This document shows positions 46,441-54,880 of a stretch of DNA of 64,000 nucleotides, in pieces (within the stretch, counting starts at the first letter, position 1; each line of letters starts with the position of its first letter). The stretch is from the NCBI RefSeq assembly GCF_012849375.1, contig NZ_CP051684.1, positions 4,464,001 through 4,528,000 of the forward strand, read 5' to 3'. A program made the translations under genes and the position numbers. The stretch is from Duganella dendranthematis (GTDB lineage: Bacteria; Pseudomonadota; Gammaproteobacteria; Burkholderiales; Burkholderiaceae_D). The notes under the pieces were generated by a model. That model had not been told where the DNA came from, searched no databases, and worked only from the letters and a program-made list of their open reading frames with translations.

Positions 46441-48476
46441 TGTGAGCCTTTGTCGATTAATTGAACGTCGTCGGAACTGCCAAACAGGAAGCTGATCGGA
46501 CCGGCGCGGAAGCGCCGCCCCAATGCCTTGGTCAGCTGCCAGCCCTGCTTGAAACGCACCTGGCGCGATCGCAGTGCGACCCACAGCGCCAGGCCGAAGC
46601 TGACCAGCAGATTGACTGTCCCGATGGAAAGGAAACCTGCCACCGAGGTCACAACCAGTTCCCAGCTGACATTGTGATCGAGTCCAACAATTGCTGTCGC
46701 AAAGTTGGCTGACGAGAAGGTGACGTGGCGGATGTCCAGCGGTATGCCCAGCACGAAGCCGAGGAACGGCATGATGCCGAGCAGGATGCCGAAGCAGAAA
46801 TTACCCATCAGCCCGCCCAGGTTGTTCTCCAGGTAGACGCCCAGCCGCTCCAATCGTTGCTGTCCCAGCAGCCAGCGCAGGCCGCGCAGTTGCGCGACGC
46901 GCTGAGCCCAGCGCGTGTACAGCGCCTTGTTGTCGTAGTAGCCCGAGATCAGGCCGGCCACGAACAGGCAGACGCCGGCAATCGCGGCGTAGATCAGCGT
47001 CGGCGCGTGGATCGGGTCGATGTCCTGCAGCAGATGCATGGCCTTCTCCGGCGTCACCAGGTGGTGGCCGGTCATGTAGGGCCACGCCATGGCGATCAGC
47101 CACGCGGTCGGAATGCAGATCGCCAGGTTGCCCAGCACCGCCATGTTCTGCGTGCGGATCACCCTGGCGCACAGCTCGGCCATGCTGTCGATGTCGATGT
47201 TGCGGCCGTCCTTGCTGTGCAGGCCGGAGGCGATGCGCGACGCCGTCATGGCCGGCTGCTTGGTCGCCACCGTGAAGTGCAGCAGGTGGATCAGCACGAA
47301 GCCGAGCGAGTAGTTCATGCTGAACAGGAAGGCCTCGACCAGCGGCGCGGCGCGCAGGTAGGACATCAGGATCTTGAACAGCGCCATGAAGCCGATGATC
47401 AGGCCGGCGCCGGCCGACGACACGAACATGCCGCCCAGCTCGCGCCGCGTGTCGGCCACGTAGTGCTCGCCGGTGTGGCTGGCGTTTTCGGTGACGTTGC
47501 GCGCTAGCAGGTTGATGTTGTCGCGCAGTAGGTCGCGCACCATGTATTTGTTGTTGTGCGCGTCGATCAGTTCGCGCGCCAGCGCGATCGCGGCCAGGCG
47601 GCGCGCGTGGTCGTGTTCTTCGCCGGGCTGGTGCACGTCCACCAGGAACAGCAGCTTGCGCATGCGGTCCAGGCTTTGCGTCAGCGACACCAGCAGGTAG
47701 GTCAGGGCGATGCTGGTGCCCTGGCTCAGCGCCTTCTTGCGGATCTTGGCAATCACGGTGTCGCACTGGTCGAGCATCACCAGCAGGTGGCGCGCGTCTT
47801 CAATCTCGACCTCCTGGCCGGCCAGTTGCCGGTGATAGGCGTCCAGGTAGGCGTTGACTTCGAAGTTCTGCACCATGAAGGGCGATTCGTAGGTCTCCAT
47901 CTCGGTGTGGAAGTTGGTCAGGCGCGGCTCCAGGCCGATGGCACAGACGCGGTAGGACAGCGTGCGCAGCGCGTCCAGCAGGCCCGGCAGCATGACGTTG
48001 CCCAGATAGGGCTGGGCGTCGCGTTCGACGCGGTCCGCAGCGCGTTGCTCGGCATGCAGCACGACGTCGATCAGTTGCAGCCAGTCGTCGGCCGGCACGG
48101 CGGACATCCAGATGTAATCGGTGCGTTTGTAGGCGATCTGGTCGACCGCCTCGCTCAGGTAATCGTTGCCCAGCGCCGGTGGCAGGACGCGGTAGGCGAT
48201 GCGGGTCTTCAGCTCGCTGAAGAAGCCGTCGTTGGACAGCACGCCGATCTCGGTGTACAGGCTGGCGTGGCGGCGTGACGCCAGCAGATTGCGCACGTAG
48301 TTGCGCAGCGCAATGGCTTGCGCGGGATTGCCTTTGAGTAGCTGGCACAGGGTGCGCACGTTGGCAGTGGCGCGCACGCCGTCGGTGGCGCGCTTAGGAC
48401 GCAGGGTGTCAAACAGCGCGACCAGCGGGCCGATGTCATTGCTGTCTGCGTCGATGCGTTCCAGAAGTTCGAGCAT
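46437..48476 (-). CDS. Gcr-family (COG4389) membrane protein, annotated as site-specific recombinase
   Basis: The 679-aa protein has a soluble helical N-terminal half and several TM helices in the C-terminal half (AGAGLIIGFMALFKILMSY, LGNLAICIPTAWLIAMAW, LIYAAIAGVCLFVAGLI and others). It matches the family named after gonococcal Gcr. The recombinase label is historical; no recombinase catalytic motif is seen and the topology is that of a membrane protein. Start 48476 matches the usual N-terminus (MLELLERIDAD); an upstream extension to 48590 is possible. It is coupled by ATGA to the PLD lipoprotein gene. Confidence 0.85.
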   Translation of the reverse strand: MLELLERIDADSNDIGPLVALFDTLRPKRATDGVRATANVRTLCQLLKGNPAQAIALRNYVRNLLASRRHASLYTEIGVLSNDGFFSELKTRIAYRVLPPALGNDYLSEAVDQIAYKRTDYIWMSAVPADDWLQLIDVVLHAEQRAADRVERDAQPYLGNVMLPGLLDALRTLSYRVCAIGLEPRLTNFHTEMETYESPFMVQNFEVNAYLDAYHRQLAGQEVEIEDARHLLVMLDQCDTVIAKIRKKALSQGTSIALTYLLVSLTQSLDRMRKLLFLVDVHQPGEEHDHARRLAAIALARELIDAHNNKYMVRDLLRDNINLLARNVTENASHTGEHYVADTRRELGGMFVSSAGAGLIIGFMALFKILMSYLRAAPLVEAFLFSMNYSLGFVLIHLLHFTVATKQPAMTASRIASGLHSKDGRNIDIDSMAELCARVIRTQNMAVLGNLAICIPTAWLIAMAWPYMTGHHLVTPEKAMHLLQDIDPIHAPTLIYAAIAGVCLFVAGLISGYYDNKALYTRWAQRVAQLRGLRWLLGQQRLERLGVYLENNLGGLMGNFCFGILLGIMPFLGFVLGIPLDIRHVTFSSANFATAIVGLDHNVSWELVVTSVAGFLSIGTVNLLVSFGLALWVALRSRQVRFKQGWQLTKALGRRFRAGPISFLFGSSDDVQLIDKGSQ

Positions 48477-48651
48477 GGAGATAGCCTCGTCAGATAAAAC
48501 AGCAGTATAGCGGCAGCCTGGCCCCAAGTATGTACGCCAACGAACATACGTTTCTGCGACGAAATACGACAGCTGCGTGGTCATGCGCACAGAAAGCAGC
48601 AGGGGTGGCGACTACACTGGTTCCTAACCACTCACGCATTTTCGGCCCATT

Positions 48652-49719
48652 ATGAAACCCGCTTTCCTCACGCTCGCTTTAATTGCACCGCTGAGCGCCC
48701 TGGCGCAGACAGAGGTGTATGGCGTGGTGGACGCAGGCGTTGTAGCCGACGGTGGCTGCCGCAGCGATTGCGCGCACACCAGGGTCGATAGCGGCGTTTC
48801 CAGCGGCTCGCGCCTGGGCGTGCGCGGCCGCGAAGAGCTGGGCAGTGGCACGGCGGCGGTCTACACGGTGGAGGCCGGTTTTCTCAACGATACCGGCGTC
48901 TCCGATCAAAATGGCCGGCTGTTCGGCCGTCAGGCGTTTGTCGGGCTCGATGGCCCGCTGGGCCTGGTGACGCTGGGCCGTCAGTACAACCTGGTCTACA
49001 CCACGCTGACCGATGTAGCAGATCCTTTCCACGGCGGCATGGCGGGCAGCGCGGCCAATCTGGTTGGCTACACTACCAAGCGCTACGACAACACCATCAA
49101 GTACACCTCGCCACGTTCGCGCAGCGGCCTGATTGGTTCCGTCATTTACAGTTTTGGCGAGTCGCCCTTCAACAGCAAGGTCAACCGCGCATATGGCGCT
49201 ACCATCGGCTACGAAAAGGGCCGCGTCAATCTGAGCCTGACGCACCAGCGCAAGGACAATCTGCTGGACGCCACCGGCACCACGCCGGCGGTCGACCAGT
49301 CGGCCAGCAATTCGCTGGTGGCGGCCAATGTCGACTTCGGCCGCTTTGTCGGCTATGCGGCGTATGGCCACAGCAAGGGCGACGGCAGTTCGCAGTGGGA
49401 TGAGACCAATCCCTACGGCGCCGTCGCCCAGCGCGATCCGTCCACCAATAGCCGTGATGTGCTGCTGGGCGTGGCGGTGCCGATGGGCGCCACCACCTTG
49501 CTGGCCTCGGTTATCCATAAGGATGATCGTGGCCTGGCCAATCGCGATGCCAACCAGATCGCCATCGGCGCCAGCTACGCGCTATCCAAGCGGACCAATA
49601 TCTACACCTCGGTCGCCAAGATCCAGAACCGCAACGGCGCCGGCTACACGGTCGGCAATGCCAGCAACCGCGGCAGCGGCGACCGCGCCGTCAACATCGG
49701 CCTGAAGCACGCTTTCTAG
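48652..49719 (+). CDS. Gram-negative porin (Porin_4 family)
   Basis: The 355-aa precursor has a signal peptide (MKPAFLTLALIAPLSALAQ) followed by TEVYGVVDAGV, the standard first strand of betaproteobacterial general porins. The conserved FGRQAFVGLDG-PLGLVTLGRQY, and a C-terminal Phe (GLKHAF) for BAM recognition, are present. A trimeric outer-membrane channel is expected. The first loop has a Cys pair (GCRSDC). Its stop overlaps the convergent Mak-like gene by 4 bp. Confidence 0.94.
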   Translation: MKPAFLTLALIAPLSALAQTEVYGVVDAGVVADGGCRSDCAHTRVDSGVSSGSRLGVRGREELGSGTAAVYTVEAGFLNDTGVSDQNGRLFGRQAFVGLDGPLGLVTLGRQYNLVYTTLTDVADPFHGGMAGSAANLVGYTTKRYDNTIKYTSPRSRSGLIGSVIYSFGESPFNSKVNRAYGATIGYEKGRVNLSLTHQRKDNLLDATGTTPAVDQSASNSLVAANVDFGRFVGYAAYGHSKGDGSSQWDETNPYGAVAQRDPSTNSRDVLLGVAVPMGATTLLASVIHKDDRGLANRDANQIAIGASYALSKRTNIYTSVAKIQNRNGAGYTVGNASNRGSGDRAVNIGLKHAF

Positions 49720-50882
49720 GCATCGGGATTGCTGCCAAGCGGGACAAATCTGGTGCTGTTGTCGAAGATCGTCGGCTGTAGCGAGACGATGGTCTGGAAC
49801 ACCCGCGCCGCGCGGTCCAGCGGCGCAATCACATTCCACGGCGGGAATGCCGGGTTCTTGTCGCCGACTGTGACGGGTGAATAGTTGGTGATGTCGATCT
49901 GCGCCGACAGGTTGCCGGCATGCTCCTTGATCAGCGTATCGATGCTCTCATCGAGTTGATTGAAGTAGTCGATGATCTCACCCACCACGTCCAGTTGCAG
50001 CCCCTTGGTCGCACCCAGCGAACTCAGCATGGTGCCGATGTTGAGCAGCTGCATCAAGACCAGCTCGTCTTCACCGATCTCGGTGCCCAGCTGGCGGATA
50101 TCCAGCAGGTCCTGCACCGTTTGCTCATTCAGCTCGATGGTTTTGATCAGGCCCTTGAAGTAGGCGATGCCCATCTGCACACCGGCCGACAGCATATCGC
50201 CGACATCTTCCTCGGCGGCGGCGCCCACCAGCGTCACGCCTTGCTCGATCTCGGTGCCTGCCGTGTCAATGAAGGTGGACAGCACCGCTGCATTGTTTTC
50301 AGCGATATTTTCTTGCAGGCTGGCGATCTTGGCCCGCAAGCCGCTGATGACTGATGCCACCTTGCCCACCTCGGCCAGGACGGTATCGAAGTCCTTGTTG
50401 AACGCGGCCAGCGCCGCCGCCAGTGCGGTCTGATATTCCGTGACCGAGGTCGCCGCTCCCTTGATGTCGGCCAGTAGTTCCTCCAGCACGCCCTTGAACC
50501 GGTTCAACTGGTCGAGCAGGCCGGCTTCGTTCTTGTTGTAGGCGTTGTTGATCAGGGTGGGGTATTCCAGATCCATGTGCTCGGCAAACCGGCATAACGC
50601 CAGCAAGGTGTTCTGCACGGAATCCTTGATCGCCACGGTCTCGACCAGCGGATCGCCCGATTCCCATTGCGTGGCAATCTGGGTGGCGGTGTCGAAATGG
50701 GTGTCGATCGCGCCCATGATCAGGTTCAGCTGATCCTGGTTGAGCGTGGCATTCGGCGCCGGGATCGTCGGTTTTGCCGTTTCCAGCAGCACGTTGGCGG
50801 TCTGGGTATTTTGGCCATATGCGGTCGCCTGGACCACGTGGGCCACCAACTGGTCCGGCACATCAAAAATATTCACAGTCAT
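49716..50882 (-). CDS. Helical alpha-pore-forming-toxin-like protein (Mak/HBL-type component 3)
   Basis: The 388-aa protein has no signal peptide. Residues 45-320 are almost entirely long amphipathic helices (FAEHMDLEYPTLINNAY; GLRAKIASLQENIAENNAAV). A moderately hydrophobic patch at 212-246 (GVTLVGAAAEEDVGDML, AGVQMGIAYF) sits where ClyA/HBL-fold toxins have their head domain. A C-terminal tail (about 330-388) looks beta-rich. The layout fits the XaxA/MakE/NheA-like superfamily, but identity is too low to name by eye. It is the last gene of the four-gene operon and has AGGAG upstream of ATG. Confidence 0.65.
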   Translation of the reverse strand: MTVNIFDVPDQLVAHVVQATAYGQNTQTANVLLETAKPTIPAPNATLNQDQLNLIMGAIDTHFDTATQIATQWESGDPLVETVAIKDSVQNTLLALCRFAEHMDLEYPTLINNAYNKNEAGLLDQLNRFKGVLEELLADIKGAATSVTEYQTALAAALAAFNKDFDTVLAEVGKVASVISGLRAKIASLQENIAENNAAVLSTFIDTAGTEIEQGVTLVGAAAEEDVGDMLSAGVQMGIAYFKGLIKTIELNEQTVQDLLDIRQLGTEIGEDELVLMQLLNIGTMLSSLGATKGLQLDVVGEIIDYFNQLDESIDTLIKEHAGNLSAQIDITNYSPVTVGDKNPAFPPWNVIAPLDRAARVFQTIVSLQPTIFDNSTRFVPLGSNPDA

Positions 50883-50906
50883 TTTTCGCTCCTGTGGATG
50901 GGATTG

Positions 50907-52082
50907 TCAGGCCGCAGTCGGAGTGTTCACTACCTTGGTCATCTGCGATTGCGAGACCACCGCGGTCGGCACCGGCGTCAGCAGCGTATTGCACAGCGTT
51001 TGCAGCGCGTCATAATCCGATTTGACGTAGGCGGCGTCGCTGGTCAGATCGTCGACGCTGGCGTTGCCGGTGACGTCGCTGATGAAGCTGTCGATGTCCT
51101 CGGCGGCGGCGGTAAAATCGTCCGCCAACGACAGCAGCTCCTTGGAAATCGCTTCTGCCGCGTTCACGCCATTGCCCAGCGTGGCCACGGCATTCTTGAT
51201 CGAGTACAGCGGATGCAGAATGGCCTGCTCATCTTCGGTCAACGCCAGGTTCTGCAAGTCGGTATTTTTTTGCGCGACATCAGCCGCCTTCTTGCCCACC
51301 ATCTCGACCTCGCCAAAGGCGGTGAGGCCGGCCGCCACCCAGCCGATCGGATTCCAGAAATTGGTGACCGCAATCAGGCCGCCGACAATGCCTACCGACA
51401 CCTCGCCAAAGGTTAGCCAGTTGATGTCTTTCTGCAGCGAGGCGATGTCCGAGTTCAGGGAGTTGACCTGATCGGTCAATTGCTGGGCCGCCTGCGCTTC
51501 CGTCAGCGTCGCCAGGTTGAGCGTCTTGCCATCGGCTGGCGGGATGGCGGTTTGTAAGGCCTGAAAATCGGAGTTCAGCTTGGCTTCCCAGCTTTGCAGC
51601 GATTTCACCGCGCTGTCGGTGTTGGTTTGCGCAGTCTGGACGCTGCCCTCAAGCTGCGTCGCGTTCTTCGCCATGCGCTGCAACTGCGAGGCCAGGGCGG
51701 TGCGGTCCAGCGTGCCGCCGTTCTTGTAGGCGATGATGGCCTGGGTGATCTGGCCGATGGTGATCTCGCCGTGCCGGGTATAGGTGGCGGCGGCGTTGAC
51801 CACGTCGGTGATGCCGTTGATCTGTGTGGACAGCCCGCTGGCCGTGGCCTGCGCAGCCTTGAAGTCGGCGCCCAGTTGCGTGAGGGCGGTGTTGGCGGCA
51901 TTGGTCACGGTGGCCGGCACCTCATCGTTGGCAGGCAGCTGCGGCGGCACCCCGACCGAGGTGATGTAGTTGACGAACGCTTGCATGATCTGTTGGTAGG
52001 CGCCGATGCTGCCGATGGTTTGTTGCAAATTGCCCGTGCCCAGTTTGGTAGCGAGGGGCGAGGTATTGGTGGTTGCGGCCAT
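50907..52082 (-). CDS. Helical alpha-pore-forming-toxin-like protein with hydrophobic hairpin (component 2)
   Basis: The 391-aa protein (ATG 52082 with GGAG 8 nt upstream; ATG 52094 and TTG 52103 are alternatives) has no signal peptide. Long helices at about 18-120, 140-220 and 270-365 flank a strongly hydrophobic stretch at 224-258 (VSVGIVGGLIAVTNFW, IGWVAAGLTAFG). This helix-hydrophobic-hairpin-helix plan is that of NheB/NheC, HBL-B, AhlB and MakA/B, where the hairpin inserts into the membrane. The best guess is the membrane-piercing component of a multipartite toxin. It lies 24 nt upstream of component 3. Confidence 0.68.
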   Translation of the reverse strand: MAATTNTSPLATKLGTGNLQQTIGSIGAYQQIMQAFVNYITSVGVPPQLPANDEVPATVTNAANTALTQLGADFKAAQATASGLSTQINGITDVVNAAATYTRHGEITIGQITQAIIAYKNGGTLDRTALASQLQRMAKNATQLEGSVQTAQTNTDSAVKSLQSWEAKLNSDFQALQTAIPPADGKTLNLATLTEAQAAQQLTDQVNSLNSDIASLQKDINWLTFGEVSVGIVGGLIAVTNFWNPIGWVAAGLTAFGEVEMVGKKAADVAQKNTDLQNLALTEDEQAILHPLYSIKNAVATLGNGVNAAEAISKELLSLADDFTAAAEDIDSFISDVTGNASVDDLTSDAAYVKSDYDALQTLCNTLLTPVPTAVVSQSQMTKVVNTPTAA

Positions 52083-52134
52083 GCTGTTCTCCATATTGGT
52101 CAATCAGGGGTTGAAAGGCGGGGGGATGCGGTTT

Positions 52135-53019
52135 TCAGGCAATTTTGGCCAGCGTGGCGGCCACGCCTTGCCAGTCGGCGGTAACGTATTCGAGGTCGTC
52201 CTGCAGCGTGGCAGGGGAGGTGTCGGCGAGGATGCTGTCCAAGTCCTGCTGCAGCGTGCCGATCCCGTCGGCCAGGCCGCGCCAGGTGACTTCCAGCGCC
52301 GTCGCCACCGATGCGATACCTTGCAGCCGGTTCAGCATTTGCGATAGCGCGTCGATGGTATTGTTGTTGAGCATCAGGACATATTCATCCTCATGCAGCT
52401 GCTGCTCTTTATCCTCCAGCTCCTGCCGCAGGTGGCCAAATGCCATTTGAAACGCATGGCCGATCTGCTCGCAGCAATTGCCGCTGGTCATGTCGTGCAT
52501 CTGCTGCATCAGCGACGCCGCTTCTTGTTGCAGGTTGGCATCTGTTTGTTCCAGCTGCTGCTTGTAGGTGTTCAAGCCTGCTGCGGCGTTGTCGGCCGCG
52601 TTCTGAAAGTTGGTCAGCAGCTGGCTGGCATTCAGTGCCGCCGAACGGATGGCGGTGGCGCCGAACTCCAGCGAGTTGAAACTGCCGCGCAGCAAGATGG
52701 CCAGCATGTTTTCCGGCTGTCCCTGCGCCTGCTGGGCCGTCTGGCCCAGCAGCGCGATGAATGCCCGCATGCGGCTAGCCACCACAGCCAGGTCTTCACG
52801 GGCGCTCTGGCCCATGTTCAATAGCGGGAAAATGAACTGCGACAACAGTGGAGCGAGTTGCTGCTGGACCTGCGGCGGTGCGCCCCGGACGGTATCAACC
52901 GTCTGGCTCAGCATCGCCACGGCGTTGGTCATCGATTGCAGGTTGTCGGCTAGTTTGGTGGTCTGCACGCCGACTCCCGGCGGAGCCGACAGTGCAGAGC
53001 GAATCGCGTCGTTACTCAT
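52135..53019 (-). CDS. Helical alpha-pore-forming-toxin-like protein (component 1)
   Basis: The 294-aa all-helical protein has no signal peptide and no TM helix. Long helices (about 20-120, NSLEFGATAIRSAALNASQL, then 150-240 rich in Q and E) resemble the stalk of ClyA-fold proteins but the head is not hydrophobic. It could be a soluble or accessory subunit, comparable to an A/C component. A Cys pair (NCCEQIG) is present near 187. ATG 53019 has GAGG upstream. It follows the DUF1842 gene by 77 nt and precedes component 2 by 52 nt. Confidence 0.6.
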   Translation of the reverse strand: MSNDAIRSALSAPPGVGVQTTKLADNLQSMTNAVAMLSQTVDTVRGAPPQVQQQLAPLLSQFIFPLLNMGQSAREDLAVVASRMRAFIALLGQTAQQAQGQPENMLAILLRGSFNSLEFGATAIRSAALNASQLLTNFQNAADNAAAGLNTYKQQLEQTDANLQQEAASLMQQMHDMTSGNCCEQIGHAFQMAFGHLRQELEDKEQQLHEDEYVLMLNNNTIDALSQMLNRLQGIASVATALEVTWRGLADGIGTLQQDLDSILADTSPATLQDDLEYVTADWQGVAATLAKIA

Positions 53020-53096
53020 AAAACCTCTTTTAGGGGCCAGGTGGACGGCGCCGCGCGGCTTCGGGACATGTAGCCGGTCCTGAAGCCGGCACAGCT

Positions 53097-53489
53097 TTAC
53101 TGGTCGTTGATGGCGCGTGGCTGCTGCAGCGTGACGATGGCGTTCTGGACCACGGTGCGTTCGCCAACGCCGGTGGCGGTATACATATAGCTGGCTTTGC
53201 CTTCCTTCCAGCCGTTCGTCAGGGACAGCACCAGATCCAGTTGCGGCAGGATCGGCAGCGGTAAAAACGACACGGCGCTGCGCAGGACGATGATGCCGGG
53301 CTCGCCGTCCAGCGCCAGGAAGTAGCCATCGACATCGAAGGCCAATTTGTGCACGTTACCGATCAGGCTGGAAATGTTGGCGTGGCCACGCACGCTGCGG
53401 CGCGCCGTATCCACCGTCAGGTTGAGTTGCATGGTGGGCGTGGTGCCGGCGAGACCGGCGATGCTGTAGCTGACTGGGAAGAGTTCCAT
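53097..53489 (-). CDS. DUF1842-family protein (MakD-like), first gene of toxin-like operon
   Basis: The 130-aa beta-rich protein has the DUF1842 pattern: start MELFPVSYSIAG, a middle VRGHANIS, and the end DLVLSLTNGWKEGKASYMY. DUF1842 proteins accompany Mak-type toxin operons in Vibrio and relatives (recalled from literature, not checked). No signal peptide is present. The start at 53489 fits the family; an in-frame extension to 53546 lacks support. It is the first gene of the operon, and the 270 bp upstream separate it from a divergent regulator. Confidence 0.75.
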   Translation of the reverse strand: MELFPVSYSIAGLAGTTPTMQLNLTVDTARRSVRGHANISSLIGNVHKLAFDVDGYFLALDGEPGIIVLRSAVSFLPLPILPQLDLVLSLTNGWKEGKASYMYTATGVGERTVVQNAIVTLQQPRAINDQ

Positions 53490-53582
53490 GATGGATCCAT
53501 TCGTATCGTGAGTTGAAGGGAGGCGGGCTGTGCCCGTGGACAGCAAGATAGCGCCGCCGCCGTGTGGTCTCTAGTATCAGCA

Positions 53583-53610
53583 GGTAACAGTTGCTGCGGG
53601 TTACCGTAAC
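53583..53610. promoter_or_regulatory. GTTAC/GTAAC inverted-repeat cluster upstream of toxin-like operon
   Basis: GGTAAC (53583-53588) and GTTACC (53600-53605) form a 6-bp inverted repeat. An overlapping GTTAC-C-GTAAC palindrome (53600-53610) adds symmetry. It lies in the divergent region between the DUF1842 gene (minus) and the winged-helix regulator (plus), so it is a candidate operator. Confidence 0.4.
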
Positions 53611-53763
53611 AATAGGCCTGAGTCGGGAGGAAGTTTTGCGAAAAATCAATGGCTTACAATCGTAAGGTAATCGCAAGGCGGCAAGCTCTACAGCCAGATA
53701 GAGTTCATCCAGGCACCGCGCTGTGCACCGACTGGACTACTCTCCGAGACTGGATCGACGACC

Positions 53764-54489
53764 ATGAACGCCATTATTTCTGCCGCCTCGAATCACCCAG
53801 TAATTTCCATGGAGAACGATGAACGCTGGCAAGCCGTACAGCAGGTACTGAGTAGTCCGGCGTTCGTCAAGGCGCCGCGCATGCGCGCCATGCTGGCCTT
53901 CCTCATGCACCGCAAACTGAGCGGGATGGAAGTGACCATCAATGAGTACGCGTTGGGGATAGAAGTATTTCACCGCGACGCGCGCGACTACGATACGGCG
54001 ACCGACCCGGTGGTTCGGGTGCAGATGGGCCGGCTGCGCGAGCGTCTGGCCCAGTACTACGCCGCAGACAGCCATTGCGGCGGCCTGCAGATTGTGATTC
54101 CTCCAGGAACATATATCCCGCAGCTGACGCCACGAGCGGCGCCACCGCCGCAGTCGAAGCTGCGCCTGCGTCTGGCGCCATTGCGCATGCTCAACCCCGA
54201 TAGCGAAGGCGCTACTGCGTTTGTCTCCGGGCTGGAGGAAGAACTCGCGCTGCAGTTATTCCAGCGCTGCGGCGGCGGACCTGAGCTCGCGCCGCAGCAG
54301 GCGCAATGGCTGGAAGTGAGTGTCCGGGTGGAGCCGCGTCATGCGCGCGCCTCGATCCGGCTGTTGAGTGCGGCCGGCGGCGATGTGGTGTTTCTACAGC
54401 GATGCGATTGCCATGGAGAACTCGGGATCAGCTTGCAGGAAGAGCTGGCCGTGGCAATCTTTACGGTGCTACAGCAGTTTAGTGAATAG
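53764..54489 (+). CDS. Winged-helix regulator-like protein with TolB/FlgO-like C-terminal region
   Basis: The 241-aa protein has an N-terminal segment (about 17-115) with the pattern INEYALGIEVFHRDARDYD, PVVRVQMGRLRERLAQYY and PPGTYIPQL. This is the winged-helix-like domain that starts many adenylate-cyclase-type and TPR regulators. The C-terminal part (about 135-241) starts RLAPLRMLNP and FVSGLEEELALQLFQ, like the TolB/FlgO-type domain of the same regulators. It lacks the usual TM helix and TPRs, so it looks like a short stand-alone version. It is divergent from the toxin-like operon and is its likely regulator. No strong Shine-Dalgarno is seen. Confidence 0.65.
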   Translation: MNAIISAASNHPVISMENDERWQAVQQVLSSPAFVKAPRMRAMLAFLMHRKLSGMEVTINEYALGIEVFHRDARDYDTATDPVVRVQMGRLRERLAQYYAADSHCGGLQIVIPPGTYIPQLTPRAAPPPQSKLRLRLAPLRMLNPDSEGATAFVSGLEEELALQLFQRCGGGPELAPQQAQWLEVSVRVEPRHARASIRLLSAAGGDVVFLQRCDCHGELGISLQEELAVAIFTVLQQFSE

Positions 54490-54871
54490 GAATATTGGTT
54501 TCCTGAGGATCAACCGGGATGATGATGCCGGTTGAGGTATTCAAATACACGATGCTGAATGGGTAGTGAGCCGGCGCGGTATAGTCATCGTACAGTCCGA
54601 CCGACAAACCGAACGAACCAAGCTGGTACTCGAACGGCGTTTTCGGATAATCACCGGTCACTTCGGTAATCGTCCAGCCGTTGCGGGCGGAAGGGCCATC
54701 AAGCAAAAACAGCGTGTAGGTCGGCTCAATGATCGAGAGGTCGCATTGTGCAATGCCGGTATGCAGCACGCCTTGGTAATCGATATACGTGTACGTGATC
54801 TGATTATTGACACCTATTGAGACCAGGATATGGCGCTGTACTGCGACAGGGTATTTCGGAGAAGTCGACAT
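54479..54871 (-). CDS. Small beta-rich protein, possibly DP-EP-like
   Basis: The 130-aa protein has no signal peptide or TM helix. It is rich in Tyr, Thr and Ile with strand-like stretches (ITYTYIDYQG, FSIVYLNTSTGIIIPV). The tail PVDPQETNIP is reminiscent of DP-EP family proteins, but this is a weak, memory-based match. ATG 54871 has TAGGA upstream and sits 9 nt after the stop of the large CadC-nSTAND gene, so it belongs to that transcript. Its end overlaps the convergent regulator by 11 bp. Confidence 0.55.
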   Translation of the reverse strand: MSTSPKYPVAVQRHILVSIGVNNQITYTYIDYQGVLHTGIAQCDLSIIEPTYTLFLLDGPSARNGWTITEVTGDYPKTPFEYQLGSFGLSVGLYDDYTAPAHYPFSIVYLNTSTGIIIPVDPQETNIPIH

Positions 54872-54880
54872 AACTGTTTC

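Noticed and set aside
46437..48476. Gcr-family gene as a true site-specific recombinase and sign of mobility
   Set aside because: The protein is a multi-helix membrane protein with no serine or tyrosine recombinase catalytic residues; the name is historical.
48477..48590. Upstream extension of the Gcr-family gene to 48590
   Set aside because: Homologous sequence begins at MLELLERIDAD, and the extension covers the probable promoter region.
53490..53546. Upstream in-frame start for the DUF1842 gene at 53546
   Set aside because: The DUF1842 family starts at MELFPVSYS; the extra residues are low-complexity and have no ribosome site.
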